From Argopecten irradians (lineage: Eukaryota; Mollusca; Bivalvia; Pectinida; Pectinidae), in NCBI RefSeq assembly GCF_041381155.1, contig NC_091135.1, positions 53,643,997-53,707,996 of the forward strand: 64,000 bases of DNA, read 5' to 3'. Position numbers and translations under genes: made by a program. Below the pieces are notes generated by a model. The model was not told the DNA's origin. It did not search any database and worked only from the letters and a program-made list of their open reading frames with translations. Shown one piece after another: positions 24,784-38,021 of this stretch. Numbering within the stretch: the first letter of the stretch is position 1; each line of letters begins with the position of its first letter.

Positions 24784-26201
24784 GTGGATCCCAGGATTCG
24801 TCTGACGTGGCCGCGCACATTGTATGAGGTTACAACAACGACAGTAGAGGCACTGGAAAGAACCATCAGCAAGTTCTTGCGAAGATGGCTAGCAGTACCC
24901 CCAAGCTTCACGAGCGTTGGCCTGTACAGCTCCCAATTTCATCACTGGTTGAGGAGTTCAAGGTGATTAAGGCAAGACAGGAGATGACTGTGAGGCACTC
25001 AAAAGACGATAACATCAGATTCGCGGGCATAGAGACGAGAACGGGGAGGAAAATGGTCTGCAAGCAACGCAGTAGAGGCAGATGAGAGCCGACTGAGACA
25101 TCAATGCATCGTTGGTACAACGTGCGTATGATGCCAGGGACTGGGTACAAGTCATGTGCAGCGCTGGGGGACATCAGAAAAAGCCGGCAAGAGGAAGATG
25201 GTACAGGACAACATCAGGAAAATGGAGGAGGAAATCAGGAAAGCCAAAGTGGTGGATATTGGGAGCCCAGGGAGCATGGACGAGGTGGGGAACTATAGAC
25301 AGAAGACTGTCTTGGTCGGACATCTGGCTTATGGAACCTTGCCGAATCCAGTTCCTGCTGAGGTCAGTTTACGACCTGCTTCCCTCGCCTACTAACCTTC
25401 ATAGGTGGGGCTTGACTGAGACTCCAGACTGTCCATTGTGCAACCGACCAGGGAACCTTGCGCTTGTACTATCAGGATACAATGTCGCCCTTACGCAAGG
25501 ACGCTACAGATGGCGCCATGACAAGGTGCTAAATGAACTGGCTGACATCCTGGAGAGGGAGAGGATTAGAAGCGGAAGCCTGTTAAGGGTTGTACATTCA
25601 TCAACTTTGTACGAGGCGGGGAGGGAGGACACACTTCTTCAACTGTTCACCAGGGGGGTATCCTTGACGGCGCACAGAACTGGGAGATGAGGGTCGATTT
25701 AGACAGAAGACTGGCATCCCCCGAAATCATCCAGACCAATCTGCGTCCAGATATCCTCATATGGTCAACGGGAACAGGGAAAGAAAATGGTCACTGTGGA
25801 ATTGACAGTTCCATGGGAAGAAAGATGTGAGGAGGCATTTGAGCGAAAGAAGGGGAAGTATGAAGAATTTGTAGGAGACATCGGGGCCCTAGAGTGGAGA
25901 TAGTATGCAGAGGATAACCTGCACATTCCACATGAAGCATGTTTGCAGCACTGGATGTGAAGGGCAGAGACAGAAAAGCAGCAGTGGACCGACTGTCAAG
26001 AACAGCAGAGAAGTCGTCCAGCTGGCTGTGGTGGAGACGACAACACATGAGCTGGACACTATCCACAGACGGGCAGTGATTTGGCCAACCTTTGTCGACT
26101 CGCCATCTTGAGGACGTTCAAAGTCGAAACGTTCAAGGAGAGGTGGACCTGGCTGATGACGTCTGTGGAGCTGCAATCCAGTGATTGTAATTAGGTTATG
26201 A
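24784..26201 (+). mobile_element. Non-LTR retrotransposon (LINE) 3' fragment, decayed
   Basis: Spread over several frames, this codes for the C-terminal part of a non-LTR reverse transcriptase family common in fish and molluscs. Recognisable sequences, in order, are LERTISKFLRRWLAVPPSF, SLVEEFKVIKARQ, LPSPTNLHRWGLTETPDCPL, GRYRWRHDKVLNELAD, LRPDILIW, LTVPWEERCEEAFERKK and the SSSWLWWRR-type tail. The zinc-binding pattern after CPLC has lost its His and second Cys (ALVLSGYN instead of the usual HxLSGC). Frames change at least four times and stops are present. The RT core and 5' part are absent, so it is a 5'-truncated dead copy. Confidence 0.8.
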
Positions 26202-26579
26202 CAAGCATCTAAATGACAACTTAGAGGATTTGACATGTATTCTTGCTAAAATAAGCCCTACACAGATTTACAGGTAAGTGTTTTTTTACGTATTAGTAGG
26301 TGATACACAGTGGACAACTGCTAGGTCTATATGTACATGATAGAGCACAAGTGTGTCGATCCATGCGCTTTATTTAGGGGCCGGTAGGCGTTTTCTATCC
26401 AAGCAGAGTTAAAACAAAATGGCGACTGCCCGTCCTTAGAAACGCAAAGGGTTGTCTCAGAAACGATATTTGAAAAAAAAAATGTTTTAAATCTCAAATA
26501 TATATTTTTTTAACTTGCATCGTCAGCTTTAACATGGAATTTGCAAGCGTGGGGTTAAAAGGAACTCAGGTCTGGTTCC
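26202..26579 (+). repeat. Direct repeat 2 flanking LINE fragment
   Basis: The second copy of 24402-24783, about 378 bases. It repeats the end and donor of the candidate exon. Confidence 0.9.
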
Positions 26580-27429
26580 TATTTTTGGTATACATGTAAT
26601 CTAAAACGGAACGGGGACCTCGTTATTGGCTCCGTTTAAGAAATCGACGATATATAGAATTTTACTGTGACTTTATGTTATTGAAGGTTCAAAAGACGGT
26701 TCCTGTAAAAAAAACTAAAACACTGACATATCAGAAAAGGCCCCGCTCAATCTACATTACGATTAGAAAATGGAATATACAATTGAAGCTATCACTCGAA
26801 AAAGATTGATGACAGTATAGTACAAAAGGTCCCAGAGAATTATCGGCGCCTACCAAAGTAGTATATATTTCTGACAATGGAAAAAGAGATCTTTTCTTTT
26901 TTTTAAACTGTAAATATCAAAATACAAGATGGCTGCCTCTTGGCCATCTTGATGAATTTGCTTGAACGAGTTTTATGGCCCATCGACAACTAATGTCCTT
27001 CAGAGCCATTGTTTTAATAGATCTATCCAAAAATGTCATATGCACAACAAGATCCTAAGGGAAATCTACCTATAAAATTTGAGACCGATCCAGTTGGTAC
27101 TTTCTAAGATAAAAGGGTAACAATTTTCAACTATCAAAATCCAAAATATATGCTTATCGGCCATCATGTTGACCAATTGGTCCACAAATGCAGTATACAA
27201 AACATGGGCGCCGGGGTAACCTACAAATGAAATTTGAAACAGTTCCTTGTCTTTTGATAAATAGTGGTAACAAAAAGCGAGACAGCCGGACGGACAGGCG
27301 GACAGACAACCATACAGACGGACGGACCGATCGACAGACAGACGGACAACCTGATTACTAAAAGGCACCCGTATTGCGATGCGATTATAAGCATCAGGAT
27401 ATTCAGTCTTTAACAGCAATGTCTACGCC
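26580..27429. other. Foldback core, repeat debris
   Basis: Pieces of AACGGAAC-type arm sequence, AAGATGGCTGCC...GGCCATCTTG short inverted pieces, and a GACGGAC/GACAGAC-rich stretch near 27.28-27.35 kb. No gene was seen. Confidence 0.5.
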
Positions 27430-29542
27430 AGCATCGGCCTAAACGGAACTCAGGTCTGGTTCGTAGTCTATTCATTAAAAAATTCTTCAACGTAACTCGG
27501 AACAGGCAACAATTCTATTATGTCCCAAGCACATTGACTGCTTTTATCTAAAATGATAGAAAATTTCCTTAAACATAACCTGAGTTTCGTTTTACTTAAA
27601 CGGAACTCGGAAATGGGAGTTGATCGAAAACTGAATTATAGTGGATTCATCACTAGTAACCCATGAAAAAAGACAACTGGCAACATTTCTCATATGTCTT
27701 AGGCATATAGAATGATTTTATCCAAAATGATAGAAAATTTCCTTAAACGGAACTCGAAACTGGTTCCTAGTTCCGTTTTACTTAAACAGAACTGGGAAAT
27801 AGGAGTTGATCGAAACCTAAATTAAAGTGGATTCCTCACTAGTAACCGATGAAAAAAGACAACAGGCAACATTTCTCATATGTCTTAGGAATATAGAATG
27901 ATTTCATCTAAATAGATGGAGAATTTCTTTAAACGGAACTCGGAACTGGTTCCGAGTTCCGTTTTACTTAAACGGAACTGGGAGATAGGAGTTGATCAAA
28001 AACTGAATTAAAGTAGATCCATCACTAGTAGCCCATGAAAAAAGACAACTGGCAACATTTCTCATATGTCTTAGGCATATAGAATGATTTTATCTAAATA
28101 AATAGAAAATTTCCTTAAACGGAACTCGGAACTGGTTCCGAGTTCCGTTTTACTTAAACGGAACTCGGAAATGGGAGTTGATCGAAAACTGAATTAAAGT
28201 GGATTCATCACTATTAACCCATGAAAAACGACAACTGGCAACATTTCTCATATGTCTTAGGCAAATAGAATGATTTTATCTAAATAGATAGAAAATTTCC
28301 TTAAACGGAACTCGGAACTGGTTCCGAGTTCCGTTTTACTTAAACGGAACTGGGAAATAGGTGTTGATCGAAAACTAAATTAAAGTGGATTCATCACTAG
28401 TAACCCATGAAAAAAGACAACTGGCAACAGTTCTCATATGTCTTAGGCATATATAATGATTTCATCTTAATAGATAGAAAATTTCCTTAAACGGAACTCG
28501 GAACTGGTTCCGAGTTCCGTTTTACTTAAACGGAACTGGGAGATAGGAGTTGATCAAAAACTGAATTAAAGTAGATCCATCACTAGTAGCCCATGAAAAA
28601 AGACAACTGGCAACATTTCTCATATGTCTTAGGCATATAAAATGATTTTATCTAAATAGATAGAAAATTTCCTTAAACGGAACTCGGAACTGGTTCCGAG
28701 TTCCGTTTTACTTAAACGGAACTGGGAAATGGAAGTCTATCGAAAACTAAATTAAAGTGGATTTGCCACTATTAACCCATGAAAAAATGACAACTGGCAA
28801 CATTTCTCATATGTCTTAGGTATATAGAATGATTTCATCTAAATAGATAGAAAATTTCCTTAAACGGAACTCGGAACTGGTTCCGAGTTCCGTTTTACTT
28901 AAACGGAACTGGGAAATGGAAGTCTATCGAAAACTAAATTAAAGTGGATTTGCCACTATTAACCCATGAAAAAATGACAACTGGCAACATTTCTCATATG
29001 TCTTAGGTATATAGAATGATTTCATCTAAATAGATAGAAAATTTCCTTAAACGGAACTCGGAACTGGTTCCGAGTTCCGTTTTACTTAAACGGAACTCGG
29101 AAATGGGAGTTGATCGAAAACTGAATTAAAGTGGATTCATCACTATTAACCCATGAAAAAAGACAACTGGCAACATTTCTCATATGTCTTAGGCAAATAG
29201 AATGATTTTATCTAAATAAATAGAAAATTTCCTTAAACGGAACTCGGAACTGGTTCCGAGTTCCGTTTTACTTAAACGGAAATAGATGTTATTTGAAAAC
29301 GTATTTAAACTAGCTCTATCACAAATTATCCATGAAAAAACACAACAGAAAACATTTGTAATATGTTCAAATTACATAAATTGAATTTTTTAAAATTTTG
29401 TTTAAAAAACAAAATCCTTAAACGGAACTCGGAACTGGTTCCGAGTTCCGTTTTACTTAAACGGAACTCGGAACTGGTTCCGAGTTCCGTTTAGCTTAAA
29501 CGGAACTCGGAACTCGGAACTCGGAACCAACTTCAGCCTCCC
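27430..29542 (-). repeat. Right foldback arm: ~11 inverted copies of the 186-bp unit
   Basis: The same unit as the left arm, on the opposite strand, in about 10-11 copies. It ends with the same triple CGGAACT terminus and CTTCAGCCTCCC. The innermost units (27.5-27.9 kb) are the most diverged, as in the left arm, and the outermost unit carries the same distinct AT-rich spacer as the left outermost unit. Confidence 0.95.
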
Positions 29543-29550
29543 AAAACCTT

Positions 29551-30057
29551 CGGAGTTTAAGGGTTAAGGTGATAGCATACCGCGCCATGTCAACAAAACT
29601 TACTCAAAATCGCCCTCGATCGCGTTTCGGAAACTGATGGTGGCATATTTTAGTGCATTTTCCTAATGAGCCACTAGCCTGTGGGTTACTTCAAATATAA
29701 CTAGCAAGGTGTTTTGAAAACAAAGAACTATTTTTTTTATAATTATTACTACATGTATTTGATTTTTTTTATCATCCACTAAGATTAGAGCGAATAGTTC
29801 ATATATACATACCGTCATAATGTATGCAAATAAAAATGAAACCGAAATCTTTTGATTGGCCATATATCTGAACCAATGTCATTAACTGATATAAATACAA
29901 TATTGTGACAAAAGAAAGTGGAACGAAGTATCTGGTGGTGTTGGAAGGTTGTACATTGCTACGATACAATCACCTCACCTTTCAATTATTTTATTTTCAA
30001 TCTGCATACTATAGTTTACTCTATCAGATCCATAATATTCCTGACTGTGTTTTCCAG
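29551..30057. other. Sequence between foldback and SLC49A4-like exon 2
   Basis: About 500 bases with no recognisable coding exon. The missing first exon of the SLC49A4-like gene would be expected upstream of here, but I do not find it between 14.9 and 30.0 kb. Confidence 0.5.
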
Positions 30058-33000
30058 GTTTACGGAAGTCCCTGATTGGCTGTTGTGTACTGATGTTTCT
30101 CGGTACCGGTCTGCGCTGTATAACAAGCAACTCTGACTACACACTCTGGTAATGGCCGTGAACGCAGTTTCTAGAAATCCTTTATATCTGTGGATACAAG
30201 GACGTCTAGTTTACACGTTATTTTATTTTAGCATTACCCTTTACCTCTGCTTAGTTTATAGTTTAAAGGCCTAAGACCTTTTCAGAAACGGCATTTAATT
30301 TTCAAAATGAAATTAATCATTGATTTTTTTAAACCATTTGAAAAAATGTCAATCTTCATAACGCGAGTCGTATAATGATCCCCGTGGTCATCCAAATTAC
30401 CACACCAAAGTTGACTATCATTGTTCTAGGCGAAACAACGAATCTGAACTGTTAATATAGATTAAGCAGAGAATTTGGCATTGCTGGATATCGTAACCTC
30501 ATCTTAAGGCATTGACATTTACAGATAATCATATCCTACTTGTAACCAAATGTGTCTATACCATTTCAACAAAAGATGGTTTACCGCGATGTGTTGAGAT
30601 ATACAGTCTCCTGCCCATATTCGTGTGTACTGTTTGATAGCATAGTCACGAGTTACTACCTTACACTGGTATCACTGAGGTATACTTCCTCATGTCATAG
30701 AGAAGTACATCCCAACCTGTGTTATCATATATGTACCAACAGGAGAACCATTAAAGAAGGACCGATTTTGTAGAGTTTGACTTTTTCAGTCTGATAACAT
30801 TTCTCTCATCACGATCTGTCAATTGTATTTAACTGTTTGGCGTATTTACAGGACAATGAACGTTTGTGCAGTACTGAATGGTATTGCCGGTACGGTGCCG
30901 TTTGCGGGGCCACCTCTTCTTGCTGCGGTGTGGTTCCCTCCAGACCAAAGAGCCACGACTACCGCTACATCGAGTGTCTTTAATTCCGGAGGAGTGGCAG
31001 TAGCCTTCATCTAAGGTGAGGTTAAAAACGGGGGTATGGCAATGGCCTTCAGGTCAAAACCAATGTGTGAGAAGTTTATATAATTATGGACCCGCCAGTA
31101 GGGGTCTAGATAAAATAAATCGGTGAAAATCATACTCTAAATAGCACTATATACGTAAAGGATGGAAAGCTACCCCACCTAGTTTTAGCGGCAAAAAAAA
31201 TCACATTTCTAGCACCTCTTCATAAAAACTGTTACTACCGTTCGAAAGAGTGATAATTTTCCTTTTCAAATCCTCCTACACAACTACACAAAGTGTCGTC
31301 ACTAAGACGATAGCAGTGATTTCATTTGAGCTACCATACATTATAATTATACTTGACTAATGAAATGACCAAACTGTTGCCTAAGGCCTCCACAATTGTA
31401 TAATGCTTATGTCTTTTGGATTCGGATTAAATGTGCTTGTCATTCAAACGTTTCAATCAAAAGTTTGTTACTCTAATTTGTTCACGTGCTGTTATTCTCA
31501 AATACAGCTGCTTTCGTCAGTGTCTAATATGGTAAACGTCTTGCGATATATAGCAATTAAAATCAAGGTTTGTTGTTTTGTAGATGATAGTTATGGTTTC
31601 ATTGTGATTTTTATTGTAACAGGTCCCGTGCTGGTCTCGTCACTACACTACCAACACAAAATCACCAACAGGTATCGTTAACTTAAACACACTGATTATA
31701 CATGTATTGAAGGCTGACTATACTCTTCAGTGCTGTTTCGTTCAATGATAATGTCTGAATGGTTGATATGTAATATACATAATTGAAATGATAAATTATT
31801 TTTGCTCAGAGCAAATAAAAACTAGATTTGATCGCGATCAAAACACGTGATATATTAAAGATGCTCCACAGCCAGCGAATGGTATTTTTTCTCTATTAGC
31901 AGAGGATTTTCTTCAGTTACAAACAAAAGTTGATTAATTTACACCATAACTATTATTGAAAAGTGTTAGCTTCATATTCTAATTTAAGATGAAATTATTT
32001 TAAAAAATAATTTATTACTTCCCGAAAAAATTCCATGGCACTATGTTCTATATGGAAAGTACTTAGTACTTATTGTACATATGTACAATATACATTCACC
32101 AAAAGCAAACTATTATATTTTATATGCATTTTTTTTAAATTAGGCATATGTAAACACGATTATACATCAGTTATTATTCAAATGATGGGTGTCGTTTATG
32201 CTCTGTTCGCAGTGGAGCATATTTAACGAACAAACGATCACTTTAATACGTTATATAATATAATCGAAGGAACGAACGATAACTAGCGAACGAACAAGAG
32301 AAAAGAAGAGCAATGAACTAACGAATAAAGAATGATCGGATGAATAAAATGATGATTTTATATCCACATTGATATCATCTGTCTGTGCACACATCGTTAC
32401 AGACAGACAGTGTCGACACTGCAAATGAAACGAAAATACTTTCAGGTATGATTTCATTAGGTCAGACAGACAAACACACGAACAAATGACAGAATGGATG
32501 GACAGACGGACAGCTGAATGAATGGACTCTCAGACACGCACACAATAACTGTCATTCATACACATTAATTACACATTAATAAAATGGCACACACGATCAA
32601 ACACAAGTCCAGATGACCAACTTCAAACTAAGTTAGTTTGCTGTCTATGTGGTCCCAATCTTGTTTATACTCTCTATTTTCTCCATTGTTTGAACTTAGT
32701 TTGAAGGCGTACTGTTCTTCTGTCCTCCATCGCTGCAATTTATTTTCACTCAGTCTTCGGTACTGTAAGCATGTTTTACTGATGGTGGCTTTGTGTTCTA
32801 GGTGTATTTAGTTTGCATATACTGCACTACTAGCATAGTGCTAAGTGATTCATATCTGTTCTTAAGTCAACACCATTATCTGTCTTGCCTTCGCCATCTT
32901 CAGAGGCTCTGCTAACATTTGCAAAGTTTTACATAGAGGTACTCATGGTAATCTTCGCAAGGACTTGTATGTGGTCAATTCTAGTGCCACTACCGTCAAA

Positions 33001-34319
33001 TTGATAGACGTCAGATGAGGTAGACATCCAAGCTTTGGCGGGAAAACCGTGCTTTGAACTTTCTCTAAGTCCTTCCTTAAGTGGTGTCTTCTGATGTTGC
33101 TGCAGTCGTTCACGATTTCATCGAACCAATTTCCCTGACATTATATCTGATTATTAAAAAGAAGGAATATCTTCCCCAGAATCCACATCAAACTTATTGA
33201 GATGCAGTTGGCGGCCGGGCATGAACGTGGTTTTTCAATATAAGTGCGGCCATCTCATCCATGAAGCCTCCTTTGGAAGACGAATTCCAAATGATATCCT
33301 TGCATTTTGTTCTTCGGTTTGCAAGTCTGATATTTGATGACTGCCAAATGATTTCGTTAAGATCTTTCCTGGAAATTTACTTGCAGTGGTCAGGAATAGG
33401 AATATTATATATCATCCATATGCATTGAATAGTTGCAGTCGGAATAAACCATTTGAAGCCTTGAATACCTTCTTGCTTTAGCCAAAATGTATTCGTTAGC
33501 TGTCATGAATATTTCCATTCCCCCGGCAAATATCTTACATTCCACATTCAAAAAGTAGATGATCATCAATTAATTTTTGTTGTCTACAATTTGTTTCTTT
33601 CGGAAACACCTCCTATGCTCTCTATAGTTTATCAGACATTCTATCTTTCTTCCAAATTATATTTCTGAGTCTCTACAGTATCCTTTATAACGTGTTGGCA
33701 CATCTTGCATTTGTAGACAGTGTAAGGTATACAAATAGGTCATTGTGCTGATGCAGTGAAGATCTCCTTCAGGATAGGGTATTTCCAATTACATGATATA
33801 GACAATTTCGCAGAGCAATTTGTGATTTTTCTCTAATTGGATATGAAGTTACATTTTGTGTTAAAAAGTCTCTGCCAAAGCATCTTTTTAGAGATAAAGC
33901 ATTAACACTGAGTTTTTGTATGTGTGTTCTTTCCAGAATGACAAATACTCCTATCGTGGACCTGATTCTAGAACTATACAATGTACATGTAATTATCTTT
34001 TAGGCATGAAAATAGATGTTAAATGTTTTTCAAGCTAGTGTAGGCTCAAAGGGTTAATGGTCCGATACCTTTTCAAAAGGATAAATACGGTGTATTTATA
34101 AGGACAACGTCGGGGATCATAAACGACCCGCTTTATGGAAATTTTGTATTTTTTGTATTTAATTCATCTATTCAGATTAGTTCAGAGAATAATGTAATAT
34201 CTACAGAAGTTAATAATATTTGGAAGTTTTAAAGTTTTAAAGTAATGATTATTATCACCCGTTTTGGTTAAATTATGTACTTTTAGTTTAATGCTACCAT
34301 ACTTCTTGAATTTCAGATT

Positions 34320-35010
34320 GGCGGCCATTTTGAAAATTTTCATTTTGAAAATTAAATAAGAATCGAATTATTTTTGTCAAACGCTACAAAATAAAAATAC
34401 TCACTGTATTTACATGTGTTTTATTTGCTTAAAGTCAACTTAGTCATTCATTATATTATTATTATATAAGGTATAGGTACATGTAGTAAATTAGGTGGCC
34501 ATCTTGAAACACAAAATGGCGGTCTTTCTACATTAAATTAAACGCTACCAGAATGATCCATAATCAATAATAATAAGCATTAATACTATGGGTGAAGACG
34601 TTTAAAAATGTTAACTTAATGTTTTGCTTGATCACTGACAGAGTGAAATACGGAAACAACTTTTAGTTTAACGGCCATCTGGAATTTCAAAATGGGGGTC
34701 ATTTTGAAATTAAGATAAGAATCAAAATATTTAATGCATCAATCATTACAAAAGTATCAATACTCTCATTATATTTGCAGGTGTGTATTTGCTAAAAGTT
34801 AGCTTGGCCAATTAGATGTATTATATACAGATATAGCTCGAAAAGTTGGCGGCCATCTTGTAATACAAAATGGCGATCCCACTACATGAAATTTTGCACT
34901 ACCAAAATGTTCCAAAGTATCAATAATATGGGAGTAGACGTTTAAAGTTTGGGTCTAGCTGGTATAGAACGTGAGCTATGAGTCGCAGAAGGTGGTTTTT
35001 GGCGGCCATT
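34320..35010. repeat. Diverged ~350-bp tandem duplication in SLC49A4-like intron
   Basis: Two blocks, from ~34.32 kb and ~34.67 kb, share the order GGCGGCCAT...TTTTGAAA, AATAAGAATC, ACTC-TTATATTTGCA, GGCCATCTTG-AA-ACAAAATGGCG and GAAGACGTTT. They are perhaps 65-75% alike. The same GGCCATCTTG/AAAATGGCG words recur at ~35.0 kb and in the foldback core. An old dispersed repeat of unknown family. Confidence 0.45.
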
Positions 35011-38000
35011 TTGAAAAAAAAAATTGATGTCCTATATCTCCGCCATTTCGATTGATATAAACTTGAAATTGGTCATTTTATGTTTTAAAAGTGTTGAAGA
35101 CAATATTCCCAAATCTTAATGTATGAAAAATCTGACATTAAATGATAGAGGCGCTGCGAGCTCACAAATTACGGGGAAAAATACGGAAAAGAACGAATCG
35201 CCATATGTTACTGCCATCTAGCCGTATATGACCTCGAAAACATATAACATGTTTGTAAATACAGGTTAAAATAAACTGAAAAATTTCCCATAAGGATAAA
35301 TACAAATTAAAATGCCGAATTTTGATATCCTATATATCAGCCATTTCTAATTATATAATTGGTCATTTCGTGTATTATGTGCCTTAGAGCTGCTCTTTCA
35401 TATGCGCCCTTCAAAACATTTCTATGGTAAATTTCATTTTTACCTTTGTTTGACCTCATTTGACCCCTAGCAACTCTTGACCTTGACATAATCTCTGATA
35501 ACGTGTAGTGAAAAAAGTCCAGATATTGTGTATATATATTGGACAAGGAAGTAATTTCAGCTGTGTGGACAAAACAAAATTGTCAAATTTTCGAGGCGAT
35601 CTGCCCCTTTATCAAGACAAACAAAACGAACACGATTACATAATAGGATACGAACAGTAATGTGGGACAAAGTAGACAAATATTAAATCATATAGCACAA
35701 TGGAGCGCAATATATATATATAGTATGACATTCCACCTATCATTTGGTGGCTGGTGGTATTATTTATGTAAAAATGAATTATATATTATGAAATGTCGGT
35801 TAGCTTTTAATAATTATAATAAAAAGAAGAAAAGGAAACAGAACAGAAACAGTATGGATTTCCATCCGAAATGGAAATTCCTAAATAATAAGAAGAAGAA
35901 GAGGAAACAGTACAAAAAAAGGATTTCCATCCGAAGTGAAAATACCTAATAAATAATTCATTATAAAAGTTTTATTTCATGAATAAGTATAATGATGATG
36001 ATAATAATACAGTAACCTGTGTGTCTTTTGAATGTTCTCTATAAAAACTGGTTATATTGACTATAAAACTACTTTGTTGTTTTAAGAACCGAGCTCAGCC
36101 TAACACCAACAACAGACGCCACACTCAACACAACTAGTATGTACCACATCATTTCACTCATACAACGAACCATCTTACCATGCAGTAGCATGCATTATCT
36201 GCTCCTGAGAAAAGGTACTCTGCCTTTTGATGTTATAATAGTTATCTTAACTCGCGGATATATATAAAGGATTGATCTTTATTTTGTTAGCATGATCGCA
36301 GTTGGCAACAAACGTATTCTAATCAACGAATATGGTCATTGCCAACTGAGTTGGCCCTTCGTATACACAGTCAAAATGAAAATCGATCCTTAATCTTTCT
36401 GAATACGTTGCATCGTTGAGCATAGTTACCCTTTCCTGGCTGTCTTATAAGGATGTGCCTCTTTCGCGTTCTTAGTTTTTAAAGCAGTTTTTCAACGACT
36501 TAAAAATATAAAATCGTGTAACGGAAACCTCATTGAGCAATTTCAGGAAACTGAATTGCACAAGAATCATGAGAAAAGACCAAAGAAAGTTGAAAAGTGT
36601 AGCTTTGTTCAATGAAACAATTAAGACATATCGACGTAAATTTTTGTTTTAGCATTACACAAAAGTATACATTATATATAAAAATGAAATGTATTTGTTG
36701 TTTATGCCTTGTGTGTCTTCCTTTCAGTTCTAACTAACTTCGATACTCTACAGAACGAGATAATGCGACTGATGTATATTGGTGAGTACGGTACTATCCA
36801 CATGGCATGTTTCTTCATCTCTTTATTGGTTTTTTTCGATCGGAGGTGACATGATTGTTACTAACTTGAATACCAAAGTCGTTTTTGCGTTAAAAATAAT
36901 GTGATAATGTATTATGTTTTGTTTTGTTATGTTCCGATACAGAGTGTGGCTATGCAGCTCTGCTTCTACTCCAAGTGATAATATATTCCCCTGACAAACC
37001 AGTTGAACTAGTTTATTCTTAATATTTCATCTTTAAGAATTCAAATAACAGTAAACTTTATATAAAGTTCGTACATAAAACGACTTTCCTTGATCTCGAT
37101 CACTCAATTGTTTCGGTTTTTAGCTGACTATGGAAGGATGCTACATACATAGATGTATACTTAAGAAATAAACTGTTATCAGATTGAACATGCAGTTGAT
37201 ATGAAGCCCATCTGTCAAAAATCATAACCTTTTATTCATTACTATCATTAAAATTCAAAATTGTACGTGTAAATCTTTTGAATATCCCGTGTGCGCTAGT
37301 GTTGGCGTCAACAAGTTCAATAAACGGAACAGCCATAGCATCAACAAGCGAACAAATGAAAACTATGCGATAATATTTTTCAATACATGCTATTTTATCA
37401 TATATATAAGACTATGACCGCACATCTTTAAAACCACATTTTAAATTATTTGACCGTTATGTATAGGCGTAAGTATACATTGTATAAATTGTAAATGACG
37501 CGACGAAAACGTTGAATATTCATACGCTTGACCAGATGGGAGTTTAAAGCCTGATATATTCCTATCTGGTTTAACATAGATTAAACGGGAAACTGAAAGT
37601 AGAATGGAAATATATATTATAATACTGTACAAGTATATGGTTTGTCGATATTGTCATCATCGGCCTCTCTGTTTTCAATTTTGCCTTTTAACAACCAACA
37701 AGACAGACATATGTGTATCATTTCATGTTTTATATATAACCACAATTGTTGACAGATTACGCTTCCGCTATAGACTCCACAGCTTGTTGTTATTGAAACA
37801 AATATTGATGATTAGATCCAAAAAGCGACTGAGCATAATCAGGGACGAATAGAAAACCTACAAATGTAATTTACGAAGAAAAAACATCGCATAGCATATA
37901 TGTTAGATTAAGAAGAATATATGCAATAGCAGCTTGATTTTATCTAAACAATCTAGATAACCACCTTTATCCACAAAACGATCAGATAAGATTTTACTAA

Positions 38001-38021
38001 CCACAGATGGCCGCATGACAT

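Larger units (their letters stand above)
16545..29542. mobile_element. 13-kb foldback DNA transposon with captured cargo
   Basis: The ends are inverted copies starting GGGAGGCTGAAGTTGG, flanked by an 8-bp direct repeat AAAACCTT (16537-16544 and 29543-29550). The arms are very long: left to about 19.86 kb, right from about 27.43 kb. They are made mostly of 186-bp tandem units in opposite orientation. The outer ~300 bases of the two arms look identical, and the outer three units mirror each other in order, so the insertion or last arm exchange is recent. An 8-bp duplication with long repeat-filled TIRs recalls Foldback, Galileo (P superfamily) and MULE/Rehavkus-type elements. No transposase was recognised in the core, so the copy looks non-autonomous and the superfamily is open. 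The core carries a DIRS-like fossil and a LINE fragment. Confidence 0.82.

Noticed and set aside
16545-29542. LTR retrotransposon with satellite-like LTRs
   Set aside because: The terminal blocks are inverted, not direct, and the target duplication is 8 bases.
16545-29542. Helitron with tandem repeats
   Set aside because: There are inverted termini and a target duplication, no Rep/helicase, and no 3' hairpin-CTRR end.
35662-35949. Lysine-rich 95-codon gene
   Set aside because: It comes from AAGAAGAAAAGG-type low-complexity sequence with a short duplicated GGATTTCCATCCGAA, inside an intron.
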